NCBI GenBank assembly: GCA_036394575.1
Contig: DASWEY010000019.1
Span: forward strand, 1 to 64,000
From: UKL13-2 sp036394575
Lineage (GTDB): Bacteria > Pseudomonadota > Gammaproteobacteria > Burkholderiales > Usitatibacteraceae
Direction of reading: 5' to 3'
Length of the DNA stretch: 64,000 nt
Below the pieces are notes generated by a model that was not told the origin of the DNA, ran no database searches, and worked only from the letters and a program-made list of their open reading frames with translations. Made by a program: the position numbers and the translations under genes. Positions within the stretch are counted from its first letter, which is position 1; each line of letters opens with the position of its first letter. This document shows, piece by piece, positions 26,002 through 34,513 of the stretch.

Positions 26002-26928
26002 ATGCTGGACCTGAATGATGTCGCGCTATTCGTCCAGGTGGTGCGTGCGGGCAGCTTTGCCGAGGCCGCCCGGCGCCTGGGCATGCCGGCCAATACCGCC
26101 AGCCGGCGTGTCCAGGCACTCGAGCAGCACCTGGGGGCGCGTCTCATGCAGCGCTCGACGCGCAAGCTGACGCTCACCGATGCCGGGCGCACTTTTTTTG
26201 CACAAAGCGTCGACCAGGTGGATGCGCTGGCCCAGTCGGCGCAGGAACTCGCCGATGGCAGCCAGTTGCCGCGCGGCACCGTGCGGGTCGCCGCGCCGGC
26301 CGATTTTTTCAGCTTTTTTGCGATGGAATGGATCGCCGAATTCCTCGCCGCCCATCCCCTGATCCGCGTTGAATTCGCGTTGAGCGATGCGCGCGCGGAC
26401 TTGATCGGCGAAGGCATCGACGTGGCGTTCAGGTCCGGCAAGATACTCGAGCCGAATCTGGTGGCGCGACGCATCTGGACCAGCCGCGCCACCCTGGTGG
26501 CGGGCGCCGCTTACCTGGCGGCGCGCGGTACGCCCGGCACGCTCGCGGCCCTGACCGAACACGATTGCATCACGACCGCGCCGCAAACCGGTCGCGCCTT
26601 ATGGCGCCTCGACGGCCCGGATGGCATGGAGGAAATCGCGGTGGGCGGACGCTTTTGCGCCAACACCATGCACGCTCTTCTCAAGGCCACGCTTGCCGAC
26701 CTGGGCATCGCCCTGGTGCCCGCAATCATGAGCGCCCCCTATGTGCGCGCGGGACAGTTGCGGGAAGTGCTGCCAGGCTACGGCGTCAATGGCATCGGCC
26801 TGTACTTCGTCTATCTCAGTAACCGGCAACTGCCGCGGGCGGTGAGATCGTTCATCGATTTCACGATCAACAAAATGCTGACCCAGGGTTTGATCGAGGC
26901 CGTGCCGGACCCCTCTGACCCGGCCTGA
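26002..26928 (+). CDS. LysR family transcriptional regulator
   Basis: 308 residues. The HTH (LNDVALFVQVVRAGSFAEAARRLGMPANTASRRVQALEQHLGARLMQRSTRKL) covers residues 2-60, then the effector domain of the CrgA/AphB-like group (RGTVRVAAPADFF; LYFVYLSNRQLPRAVRSFIDF at the end). GGAAG lies 8 nt ahead of the ATG. By position it regulates the divergent doxX-pirin pair; the molybdenum hydroxylase genes downstream on the same strand (27096) are a second possible target. Confidence 0.92.
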   Translation: MLDLNDVALFVQVVRAGSFAEAARRLGMPANTASRRVQALEQHLGARLMQRSTRKLTLTDAGRTFFAQSVDQVDALAQSAQELADGSQLPRGTVRVAAPADFFSFFAMEWIAEFLAAHPLIRVEFALSDARADLIGEGIDVAFRSGKILEPNLVARRIWTSRATLVAGAAYLAARGTPGTLAALTEHDCITTAPQTGRALWRLDGPDGMEEIAVGGRFCANTMHALLKATLADLGIALVPAIMSAPYVRAGQLREVLPGYGVNGIGLYFVYLSNRQLPRAVRSFIDFTINKMLTQGLIEAVPDPSDPA

Positions 26929-27095
26929 TCGTCGTTTCGATTCCCATGTACGGGCCGGCCCGCAGGCCAAATTCCCCGACATTTCTGGCCGCTTTCGGCG
27001 TCGCCGTGCCACGTCCGGAAAAGAGGTATTTATGACGTTGCGGCGCGTGAATGTGATCCCTACCATGGACGGAACTCACAACGAAGGGGACAGAC

Positions 27096-27575
27096 GTGGC
27101 TTATACGATCAAGGTTAACGGCGCGAAACATCGCGTCGACGTCGACGGCGATACGCCGTTGCTGTGGGTGATACGCGATGTCCTCGGCATGACGGGCACG
27201 AAGTTCGGTTGCGGCATGGCTTTGTGCGGAGCCTGTACGGTTCATGTGAACGGGGTCGCCACACGCTCTTGCGTGACACCAATTGAAAGCATCGGCGATG
27301 CAGCGGTCACAACCATCGACGCGATCGGCAACACAGCCGCCGGCCGGAAGATCCAAAAGGCCTGGCTTGATCTCGACGTGGTGCAGTGCGGCTACTGCCA
27401 ATCCGGCCAGATCATGTCCGCAACGGCCCTTCTTGCCAGCAACCCGCATCCGAGCGATGCCGACATCGACAATGCAATGTCCGGCAATATCTGCCGCTGC
27501 GGCACCTACGTTCGCATTCGCGCCGCTATCAAGCACGCCGCAATCTTATCTGCGGTTAACAAGAAGGAGGGCTGA
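27096..27575 (+). CDS. iorA: Isoquinoline 1-oxidoreductase-type [2Fe-2S] subunit
   Basis: 159 residues, GTG start with AAGGGG upstream. The N-terminal plant-ferredoxin-type cluster uses Cys39, 44, 47 and 59 (KFGCGMALCGACTVH). The C-terminal four-helix cluster domain uses Cys98, 101, 133 and 135 (QCGYCQSGQ and GNICRCGTY). This is the small subunit of molybdenum hydroxylases of the two-subunit IorAB type, passing electrons from the molybdenum site to an external acceptor, usually a membrane cytochrome. The large subunit gene starts 2 bp after its stop. Confidence 0.92.
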   Translation: MAYTIKVNGAKHRVDVDGDTPLLWVIRDVLGMTGTKFGCGMALCGACTVHVNGVATRSCVTPIESIGDAAVTTIDAIGNTAAGRKIQKAWLDLDVVQCGYCQSGQIMSATALLASNPHPSDADIDNAMSGNICRCGTYVRIRAAIKHAAILSAVNKKEG

Positions 27576-27577
27576 CC

Positions 27578-29791
27578 ATGTCCATTGACCGCATTGACCG
27601 GCCTGGCGCGATCGCCCCCGACCACCACGACTCCACTCCCCCGGACAATTTATCCCGCCGCATCTTCCTCAAGGCCGGTGCCGCTTCCGGCGGTGGGCTC
27701 ATGCTTGGCTTTAGCTTGCCTGCCATGCTCGGCGAGGCCATGGCGGCAGGGGCAGGCAGCTTTACGCCCAACGCCTTCATCCGCATCGGCGGCGACGGGT
27801 CGGTGACGCTGACCATGCCTTATGTGGAGATGGGCCAGGGCACCTACACGTCCATCCCCATGCTCATTGCCGAAGAGCTGGAGGTGGCCTTGAGCCAGGT
27901 GCGCCTGGAGCATGCGCCGCCCAATGAAAAACTCTATGGAAATCCCTTGCTGGGCGGCATCCAGGCGACGGGCAACTCGAACGCGATACGCGCGGCGTGG
28001 CAGCCCCTGCGCCAGGCCGGTGCGACCGCGAGAACCATGCTCGTGTCAGCGGCGGCACAGCGCTGGAATGTCGATCCGGCGTCCTGCCGCGCGCAAAGAG
28101 GCGTCGTGCTGCACACGCCGACGGGGAAAAGCGCCAAATATGGCGAACTTGCCACTGCGGCCGCCGGCATCCCGGTGCCCGCAAGCGTGGCACTGAAGCG
28201 GCCGGAAGATTTCAAGCTCATCGGCACCTCGGCCAAGCGCCTGGACTCGCCGGCGAAGGTCAACGGAACGGCCGTCTATGGCATCGACGTTCGTCCGCCG
28301 GGCGTGAAGATCGCGACCCTCGCGCAATCGCCCGTTTTCGGCGGTCGCGTGAAGAGCGTGAATGATGCGGCGGCCAAGGCAGTCAAGGGCGTGCGCCAGA
28401 TCGTGCGCCTGGACGATGCGGTTGCCGTCGTGGCCGACCATATGGGGGCCGCGAAGAAAGGGCTGGCGGCCCTGGTGATTGAATGGGACGACGGACCGCA
28501 CGCCAGGCTCGGCACCGACGATGTCGCGCGCGAACTCGAAAAAGCGACGCTCAATCCGGGTGCGGTCGCGCAGAATATCGGCGATGCCGCCGCGAACATG
28601 GCGAGTGCCGCCACCAGGGTCGAGGCCATTTACCAGGTGCCGTTCCTCGCCCACGCCACCATGGAGCCGATGAACTGCACCGTCCATGTCCGCAAGGACA
28701 GTTGCGAAGTCTGGGTCGGAAGCCAGGTCCTCGCACGCGCACAGGCCACTGCCGCAAAAACCACCGGACTGCCGCTGGACAAGGTCACGGTCCACAATCA
28801 CCTGATCGGCGGCGGCTTTGGTCGCCGGCTCGAGATCGACGGCGTCACCCGCGCGGTGCAGGTCGCCATGCAAGTGGACGGTCCGGTGAAGGTCGTCTGG
28901 TCGCGCGAGGAAGACATCCAGCACGATATGTACCGGCCCTATTTCTTCGACCGGATTTCCGCCGGCCTCGATGCCAACGGAATGCCGGCGGCCTGGAATC
29001 ATCGCTTCGCCGGCTCATCGGTCATCGCGAGATGGGTCCCCCCGGTGTTCAACAATGGGCTCGACCCCGACACCACCGACGGCGCGATCGACCTGGTCTA
29101 TGCCCTTCCGAACATGCACGTCGAATATGTGCGGGTGGAACCGCCCGGCATTCCCACCGCCTTCTGGCGCAGCGTCGGGCCGTCGCACAACGTCTTTGTG
29201 GTTGAAAGCTTCATGGACGAACTCGCGGCCACGGCGAAGAAGGATCCGGTCGACTATCGGCGGGCTCTCCTCGACAAGTCGCCGCGCGCCAAGGCTGTTC
29301 TTCAGCTCGCCGCAGAAAAGGCCGGTTGGGGAAAACCGCTTCCCAAGGGATCGGGCCGCGGCGTTTCAGTTCAGTTCGTCTTTGGTACCTATATGGCGCA
29401 GGTGGCTGAAGTCGAGGTGTCGACAGAAGGCAGGGTTCGCGTCCGGCGCGTCGTCTGCGCGGTCGATTGCGGCCTGGTCGTGAATCCGGATACTGTCCAG
29501 GCACAGATCCAGAGCGCCATCAACTTCGGCATATCCGCCGCGCTATTTGGAGAAATCACGCTGAAAGACGGGCGTGTCGAACAGAGCAACTTCCACACCT
29601 ACCAGGTCCTGCGCATGAACGAGGCGCCGGTCATCGAGGTGCACATCGTGCAGAATACCGAGCCTCCCGGCGGGATGGGCGAGGCGGGAACGTCCGCCAT
29701 CGTCCCGGCGGTCGCGAATGCGATCTTCGCGGCCACCGGCAAGCGCCTGCGCAAGATGCCGGTCAATCCCGGGGACCTCAAGCAAGCGTGA
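27578..29791 (+). CDS. iorB: Isoquinoline 1-oxidoreductase-type molybdopterin subunit (Tat exported)
   Basis: 737 residues. SRRIFLKAG at residues 26-34 followed by a hydrophobic stretch is a twin-arginine signal, so the folded heterodimer acts in the periplasm and the small subunit is carried along. The xanthine-oxidase-family Mo domain follows: GQGTYTSIPMLIAEELEV, HNHLIGGGFGRRLEIDG, and the late GGMGEAGTSAIVPAVANAI with the catalytic glutamate. It hydroxylates an N-heterocycle or aldehyde using water; the substrate cannot be deduced. No FAD subunit is present, as usual in this branch. AAGGAGGG precedes the ATG. Confidence 0.92.
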   Translation: MSIDRIDRPGAIAPDHHDSTPPDNLSRRIFLKAGAASGGGLMLGFSLPAMLGEAMAAGAGSFTPNAFIRIGGDGSVTLTMPYVEMGQGTYTSIPMLIAEELEVALSQVRLEHAPPNEKLYGNPLLGGIQATGNSNAIRAAWQPLRQAGATARTMLVSAAAQRWNVDPASCRAQRGVVLHTPTGKSAKYGELATAAAGIPVPASVALKRPEDFKLIGTSAKRLDSPAKVNGTAVYGIDVRPPGVKIATLAQSPVFGGRVKSVNDAAAKAVKGVRQIVRLDDAVAVVADHMGAAKKGLAALVIEWDDGPHARLGTDDVARELEKATLNPGAVAQNIGDAAANMASAATRVEAIYQVPFLAHATMEPMNCTVHVRKDSCEVWVGSQVLARAQATAAKTTGLPLDKVTVHNHLIGGGFGRRLEIDGVTRAVQVAMQVDGPVKVVWSREEDIQHDMYRPYFFDRISAGLDANGMPAAWNHRFAGSSVIARWVPPVFNNGLDPDTTDGAIDLVYALPNMHVEYVRVEPPGIPTAFWRSVGPSHNVFVVESFMDELAATAKKDPVDYRRALLDKSPRAKAVLQLAAEKAGWGKPLPKGSGRGVSVQFVFGTYMAQVAEVEVSTEGRVRVRRVVCAVDCGLVVNPDTVQAQIQSAINFGISAALFGEITLKDGRVEQSNFHTYQVLRMNEAPVIEVHIVQNTEPPGGMGEAGTSAIVPAVANAIFAATGKRLRKMPVNPGDLKQA

Positions 29792-29836
29792 ACAGGCGCA
29801 TGGAGCGGGATCCTCCCGCTCCGCTCGGCATTCGCT

Positions 29837-30826
29837 TCAATCGCTGGCTATTTCAGCCGGGTCGCGTTCGACAAACGGGCCGCGCCAATCCAGGGGATAG
29901 GGTCGCGCGTTTTTCCGAACGGTTCGCGGCGGCTCGCCGTAGGCCCGGACAAAAGCGCGCCGCATGCGTTCACCGTCGCCAAAGCCGGTTTCCCTGGCGA
30001 CGGTTTCAATCGGCAGTCTGCCTTGCTCAAGCATCAGCTTTGCGGCCTCGAGGCGCAAGGCTTCAATCGCCTTTGCCGGCGAGGTGCCCGTCTCGGACCG
30101 GAATGCGCGCGTGAATTGTCTCGGACTCAGGTGGGCGGCGCTTGCCATGTCGTCGATGCGCAAGGGCAAATGCAAATTGCGACTGGCATAGGCCAGCGCC
30201 GTCTGGATCCGGTCGGTCTTGGCGTCGAGATCGAGCAAGGCAGAATGCTGGGATTGCCCACCCGCACGTCGATGATGGATGACCAGGCCCTTCGCCACCT
30301 CGCGCGCCAGGTCGGCTCCATGATCCTTTTCGACCATGCCCAGGGCAAGGTCGATCGTGGCCGTCATGCCCGCCGAGCTCCAGATCCCGCCATCGTCGAT
30401 AAATATCCGGTCCATATCGACCCTGGATTTCGGGAAGCGCCTCTGCAGCTCCATCGCATGGCGCCAGTGGGTTGTGGCTCGGTGCCCATCCAGCACGCCC
30501 GCTTCGCCAAGCACGAAAGCCCCCAGGCAAATCGATGCCAGTCTTCGCGTCGATTTCTCCGCTTTTTGCAGGAACGCAATCATTGCCGGCGTCACGGGAG
30601 GCGGCTCCGTGCCGACACCGACCAGTATGGTGTCGACGTCAGAATCCAGCGGGTCGGTCGATACGGCCATGCCGAAAGAATTGCGCACTTCTCCGCCGCC
30701 TTCGGAGAGCACCCGGACCTTGTAAAGCGTCTCAGCGGACTTCTTGTTGGCCAGTTCGAAAACCGACAGCGATGTGAGACACATGACGTCGAATTCGGGC
30801 AGAAGAACCAATCCGATTTGTCGCAT
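29837..30826 (-). CDS. GlxA-type regulator: DJ-1/PfpI domain plus AraC HTH
   Basis: 329 residues. The N-terminal half (about 1-180) is a class-I glutamine-amidotransferase-like DJ-1/PfpI domain with the nucleophile-elbow Cys in LASICLGAFVLGEAG. The C-terminal half is an AraC HTH pair (DDMASAAHLSPRQFTRAFRSETGTSPAKAIEALRLEAAKLML, then VARETGFGDGERMRRAFVRAYGEPP). ATG 30826 has GGAG 8 nt upstream; a TTG seven codons earlier is less likely. Convergent with the iorAB operon; may regulate it, as these regulators often sit beside catabolic enzymes. Confidence 0.9.
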   Translation of the reverse strand: MRQIGLVLLPEFDVMCLTSLSVFELANKKSAETLYKVRVLSEGGGEVRNSFGMAVSTDPLDSDVDTILVGVGTEPPPVTPAMIAFLQKAEKSTRRLASICLGAFVLGEAGVLDGHRATTHWRHAMELQRRFPKSRVDMDRIFIDDGGIWSSAGMTATIDLALGMVEKDHGADLAREVAKGLVIHHRRAGGQSQHSALLDLDAKTDRIQTALAYASRNLHLPLRIDDMASAAHLSPRQFTRAFRSETGTSPAKAIEALRLEAAKLMLEQGRLPIETVARETGFGDGERMRRAFVRAYGEPPRTVRKNARPYPLDWRGPFVERDPAEIASD

Positions 30827-30985
30827 AGACGCGCTCCATGTCTCCAATGGAGGAGGTATATATCACTTTTGCCGCATCGGGCGGAATATTTTTCCCGATC
30901 CCCGTTTTCGCCCGCAGCTGCCGCGAGGCGCCTCGGAAGCTGCTTATTTATTAAGCAAAACGATCTCGCAAAAAATTACGTGGAT

Positions 30986-31060
30986 CAAGCATTGGCGCGG
31001 TGTTTGCGGCAAAAATGCCCGGAAAGTCGCACAGGTGCTAGGGTCTGTCGTTTGTATCGG
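30986..31060 (+). repeat. Family A dispersed palindromic repeat, copy 5 (overlaps a gene end)
   Basis: CAAGCATTGGCGCGGTGTTT-GCGGCAAAAATGCCCGG-AAAGTCGCACAGGTGCTAGG and the tail GTTTGTATCGG. The right-hand 20 bp make the last codons and TAG of the DUF1003 gene on the minus strand. Confidence 0.85.
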
Positions 31061-31631
31061 GCCTGCCGCCCTTGATGGGCTCGCCGCCTTCGTCGAGCGC
31101 CGCCAGCACCTGATCCGGATGCATCGACTCCTGCAGCGATGCCGCTTCGGGATCATGGCGCAGCTCTTCAAGCAGATCGATCAGCTTGGCCGCTTTCTGC
31201 TCGGTCAGCAGCGTCACTTTCAGGTCCAGATGCGCCATTTGCTCGGCGAGCTTGGCCACCTGGTTCTGCTTGATCAGCACCGCCGTCGCCACCAGAAACG
31301 CGCCCAGGCTGACGATCCCCTGCAACCAGATAAACGGCTCCGGGTCGAATTGGGCAATGCCCAGCCGGCGCAATACCACGCTGGTGATGATCCACAGCAC
31401 GACAAACAGCAGGATGAGGCCGAGAAAAACCGGCCGGCCGATAAAACCGCTGACGCGTTCGAGAATGCGTTGGGAGCGGCTGATCTTCTGCTCTTCACGC
31501 GTATAAAACTCCAGCACCGCCTCGATGTTCTGACTGATCTGGTCGCGCTCGCTCCCGAATGACGCGTCGGCGGAATCCCGCGCAGGGGCAGGCGTGGGCG
31601 TGGGGGCGGGTTTGGCATTCATCAGACCCAT
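31038..31631 (-). CDS. DUF1003 family membrane protein
   Basis: 197 residues from ATG 31631 (a second ATG is three codons later). A proline/alanine-rich head is followed by RISQ-like helix residues, then two membrane segments (VFLGLILLFVVLWIITSVVL and WLQGIVSLGAFLVATAVLI), then a long charged helix, the arrangement of DUF1003 proteins. Function is unknown; relatives are inner-membrane proteins. Its stop codon lies inside a family A repeat, so the final residues (DTNDRP) appear to be repeat-encoded. Confidence 0.82.
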   Translation of the reverse strand: MGLMNAKPAPTPTPAPARDSADASFGSERDQISQNIEAVLEFYTREEQKISRSQRILERVSGFIGRPVFLGLILLFVVLWIITSVVLRRLGIAQFDPEPFIWLQGIVSLGAFLVATAVLIKQNQVAKLAEQMAHLDLKVTLLTEQKAAKLIDLLEELRHDPEAASLQESMHPDQVLAALDEGGEPIKGGRPDTNDRP

Positions 31632-31713
31632 GGTACGCGCTACATATCCATTTTGCCGGCAGGTGATACGCTGCAATCCTGGCGCGGCCCGGCCACCACC
31701 AAAGGATCGCCAA

Positions 31714-32289
31714 ATGAATCCCGCAAAAATCAACGCTCTCCTCGATGTCCTGAAAGCGGCGTGCCAGCGGCAATTCCGCTTTAACCCGCGACGGGTCGCG
31801 GCGGGGATGCGCTATGTGAAAAGCGAAGGCCAGGGGGTCAACCTGACGCATGTATTCCGCGACTCCCACACGCACTCGCAAATAGAATTGAAGCAGACCA
31901 TGGCGACGCTGCGCGAGCATCAAGGCGAGAAAGCGCACTGGACCGAGGCGGAAAAGGCCCGTTACCGGCAGACCGATGCCGAGATCGACGCGGAGATCGC
32001 CGCCAAGCAAGCCGCACTCGCGTTCACGCGCGGCTGCGCGCTCTATCAGGATCATCGCGAGCAACTGCTGTCGCGCTACCCGGGCTGGCCGGGCCATCAG
32101 GCCGGCGGCCCGACGGCGCGCGAAGCGGCACGCGCGCTGGTTCTCGCCCTGCGCGAGGCGCATGATCCGCGCCTCGCCGCGTTTGCCGAACAGATGCAAA
32201 CCCAGGACCCGGAAGAACTGGCCCATCTGCTGCTGGCGCCCTGCCACGTTGAAGTCGAGGAGCGCGGCGGCGTCCCCGGTGCTGCCTAG
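31714..32289 (+). CDS. Hypothetical helical protein
   Basis: 191 residues from ATG 31714. No signal peptide or membrane segment. The sequence is charged and helical (AEKARYRQTDAEIDAEIAAKQAALAF) with histidine- and arginine-rich pieces; HTHSQIELKQTMATL is a striking short motif. I do not recognise a family. It starts 82 bp from the divergent DUF1003 gene and ends in a stretch rich in repeats. Coding potential rests on length, codon pattern and lack of a better frame on either strand. Confidence 0.6.
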   Translation: MNPAKINALLDVLKAACQRQFRFNPRRVAAGMRYVKSEGQGVNLTHVFRDSHTHSQIELKQTMATLREHQGEKAHWTEAEKARYRQTDAEIDAEIAAKQAALAFTRGCALYQDHREQLLSRYPGWPGHQAGGPTAREAARALVLALREAHDPRLAAFAEQMQTQDPEELAHLLLAPCHVEVEERGGVPGAA

Positions 32290-32393
32290 TTTTTAAGCGG
32301 ACAGCTCCGGAACAAAATAGAGGGCCTCCAGGAACTGCATCGTCCCGGCGAAGGCGTGAAGGCATGCCTTCACCCCAGGCCCTCCCTTGTATT

Positions 32394-32438
32394 TGATGAA
32401 ACGAAGGACTGGATTCCAGCCTGCACTGGAATGACGAC
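32394..32438 (+). repeat. Family B repeat, copy 1
   Basis: TGATGAAACGAAGGACTGG followed by ATTCCAGCCTGCACTGGAAT and GACGAC. It matches the copy at 34906-34947 at nearly every base; the last part is itself a small hairpin (ATTCCAG...CTGGAAT). Confidence 0.75.
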
Positions 32439-32466
32439 ACGTTGGGGTTCCAAGAAGTGCTCAATA

Positions 32467-32563
32467 CGCAGAACGCCTATCGGCGGGGTGTTTGAGGCAT
32501 AAATGGCCTGGAAGGCGCGTGGATGCTTGCGTTTTGCATTTATAACGAGCTGGCCCTTTTGAT
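32467..32563 (+). repeat. Family A dispersed palindromic repeat, copy 6 (long tail)
   Basis: CGCAGAACGCCTATCGGCGG, GTGTTTGAGGCATAAATGGCC, GAAGGCGCGTGGATGCTTGC, then the full tail GTTTTGCATTTATAACGAGC and GGCCCTTTTGAT. One of four copies that show the longer conserved tail. Confidence 0.85.
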
Positions 32564-32827
32564 TTTTATACCCTTGACTCCTCTCTGATTCCTGATCGAA
32601 TCGAATGCGGCGGAATGGCGGCTCCTGCTTATTCCGCGCGCGCTCTTCCCGCGGAATGAGACCAACCCGCCCGCGCGGGAATTTTCCGGCGGCCGCGCCG
32701 GTATTGCCCTACGAGGACAGGCGATTGGTGATCTGCCGATCGGTCTTTCCTTTTCGCAGCGTGCTTGCCGGACCACACCGTTCAAGCGCCGGCAATTCAA
32801 CACTTAACCATTGAATGGGAACAGACC

Positions 32828-33199
32828 ATGAACGGAGCTTTGAATATTTTTCGCCACGTCGCCGCGGCCTCCCTTGCACTAGGACTGGCGATGGCAAGCA
32901 GTACCGGCGCCGCCGCAGGAGACCGCAATTCGCTGACCAACTACGGCAGTCTCGTGGCCGGGGATCGCATCGATCGCACCATTGTGCTGAACCCCGATGC
33001 AAAGTACGTCAACGTGACCAATGGCGAAACCGTCAAATTTGTCGTCCGCCAGGCCGATGGCTCGGAACGCTCATTCGCCTGGTGGTTTGATCTGTTCCCG
33101 ACCGTGAGAGTGATCGACATGAGCAAAATCGCACCGGCGGGCACCCTCGTTCACGACCTTCGCGTTTATGTCGCACCGGATCCACGCTGGCTCAATTAA
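32828..33199 (+). CDS. CzcE-like periplasmic metal-binding protein
   Basis: 123 residues with a signal peptide (AAASLALGLAMASSTGAAA). The mature part matches the CzcE pattern: an opening DxxxxxRTIVL-like segment, KYVNVTNGETVKFVV, SFAWWFDLFPTVRVIDMSKIAPAG and the ending RVYVAPDPRWLN. CzcE of Cupriavidus is a periplasmic copper-binding protein linked to cobalt-zinc-cadmium resistance. No czc or cop genes are nearby, so this is a lone copy and metal specificity is open. ATG is preceded by GGGAACAG. Confidence 0.8.
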   Translation: MNGALNIFRHVAAASLALGLAMASSTGAAAGDRNSLTNYGSLVAGDRIDRTIVLNPDAKYVNVTNGETVKFVVRQADGSERSFAWWFDLFPTVRVIDMSKIAPAGTLVHDLRVYVAPDPRWLN

Positions 33200-33206
33200 A
33201 TGCGGC

Positions 33207-33240
33207 GCAAGGCGCGGGCGTGGATGCCGGAGTTTCAAAT
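33207..33240 (+). repeat. Family A repeat, partial (right half)
   Basis: GCAAGGCGCGGGCGTGGATGC then CGGAGTTTCAAATT. Only the right arm and tail remain. It lies 7 bp after the CzcE-like stop codon. Confidence 0.6.
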
Positions 33241-33282
33241 TGAGGTCAAGCTCGCTCCCGCTAATCGAATGGGATTGCGCGC

Positions 33283-34101
33283 CTAACGCTGCACTGAAAT
33301 TTCGACGACCTTCCGCATGCTCGACTCATGCTGCGGGGGAAAGAAGTCGTCTCCCGGAAAGTCTCTCTCGTACAGATAGGGGAAGCTCAGTTGCAATTCT
33401 TCCAGGTACCAGTATTCCAGGCGTTCGGTCGTCTTGGCTTTGGAATAGCTGTTGTTACTTTTCTGGTCGCAACGCACCTTCATTGCTTTGCCATGCAGGG
33501 AGGGGTGCGCCTGATTGGCCTCGACTTGTTCGAGGGCTACGCAATCGATACTAAGCTCGGAGGCCGTGTCTTTTTCGCCGCTGGAGAAATATTCGTCATA
33601 GGTAGCGTGGGCAGAAAACTTTGCGCCCAGCTTCCAGGGAAAATCGAGGCTGGGCTGCGCGTCGATTTTGCGCAGCACGCTGGTGCGCCAGAATTCGCCG
33701 GGCAATAAATCGGAAAACAGCGGCACCGGTACGCGGTTGTGCGAGAGCAGGGAGATCGGGCCGATATACAAACTCGTCGACTCCGATTTGACGCCCAGCG
33801 CATTTTTGGCCGTGTAGGCTTTGCCGCTCTTGCGCACGACAATCGGCGATACGGCTTCCGCCTCCAATTTGCGTGCAGCTTCGGCACCGTCCGATTGCGT
33901 CAGGAATTTGACCTTTACTGTGTTCGTCGGCGACTTGATTTGCGGTAGCAGTGCTGCAACGGCGCTTACCATGGCCGGATCTGCATCGGCGAGTGCGGCG
34001 GCTTTGTCTGACCGCAGGAACATCCATAGCACCACGCCCGCCAGCACCGCGACGACAAGGGATGTTTTTATTGGCGGCCGCTTCAAGAGCACCTCATGCA
34101 T
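33283..34101 (-). CDS. Membrane-anchored protein, paralogue of the protein at 3663-4466
   Basis: 272 residues. N-terminal anchor (KTSLVVAVLAGVVLWMFL) and a periplasmic domain with the same conserved blocks as the first copy (LLPQIKSPT, VSPIVVRKSGK, LYIGPISLLSHNRVPVP, FPWKLGAKFSA, GKAMKVRCDQ, YWYLEELQLSFPYLYERDFPGDDFFP). The family is unknown to me; conservation of two cysteines (SIDCVALEQ and KVRCDQ) suggests a disulfide. The gap of 24 bp to the DUF3297 gene, same strand, allows one transcript. Confidence 0.75.
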   Translation of the reverse strand: MHEVLLKRPPIKTSLVVAVLAGVVLWMFLRSDKAAALADADPAMVSAVAALLPQIKSPTNTVKVKFLTQSDGAEAARKLEAEAVSPIVVRKSGKAYTAKNALGVKSESTSLYIGPISLLSHNRVPVPLFSDLLPGEFWRTSVLRKIDAQPSLDFPWKLGAKFSAHATYDEYFSSGEKDTASELSIDCVALEQVEANQAHPSLHGKAMKVRCDQKSNNSYSKAKTTERLEYWYLEELQLSFPYLYERDFPGDDFFPPQHESSMRKVVEISVQR

Positions 34102-34125
34102 GTTCAGAGAAACGCGAGCTTGCGC

Positions 34126-34374
34126 TTACCGATAAAACGCCTCGACCGCGCCCTTCAGCTTGATCAACAGCGGCTTGCCGTGGCGATCCACCGCCTTGCC
34201 GGCGGGCACTTTCACCCAGCCTTCACTGATGCAGTACTCCTCGACATCCGCACGCTCCTTGCCATTCAGGCGAATGCCGACGTCTTGCTCGAATACCGCC
34301 GCGACATAGTGCGGGCTGCGCGGGTCGGCGCAGAGGTGGTCGGGCAGCGGGGGTTTTGGGGTGGTGTCGTTCAT
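34126..34374 (-). CDS. DUF3297 family protein
   Basis: 82 residues, the full family length. The diagnostic pattern is DPRSPHYVAAVFEQDVGIRLNGKERADVEEYCISEGW, then GKAVDRHGKPLLIKLKGAVEAFY. Small soluble proteins of unknown function found widely in proteobacteria. The start at 34374 opens on the typical MNDT and PPLPDHL; a longer upstream frame is not coding in character. Confidence 0.87.
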   Translation of the reverse strand: MNDTTPKPPLPDHLCADPRSPHYVAAVFEQDVGIRLNGKERADVEEYCISEGWVKVPAGKAVDRHGKPLLIKLKGAVEAFYR

Positions 34375-34513
34375 GGCGGTGTTTTTCGGGAAGGTTGAGC
34401 GAGCTTGGGCGAGTTTGAGCGATTGCGGGGATCGGGTTGATTTGCCCGGTTTGACTGGACGTGAACCGCAGTCTGCGCCGGGATGGTGCCGGCAGTATAG
34501 ACGGTCCGGTGGC

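Larger units (their letters stand above)
32290..32827. other. Gene-free stretch between hypothetical gene and czcE-like gene
   Basis: 538 bp with family B and family A copies side by side and no supportable gene. The last 200 bp (32560-32827) hold the promoter region of the CzcE-like gene; a TTGACT at 32573 is present but no good -10 at the right distance. Confidence 0.5.
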
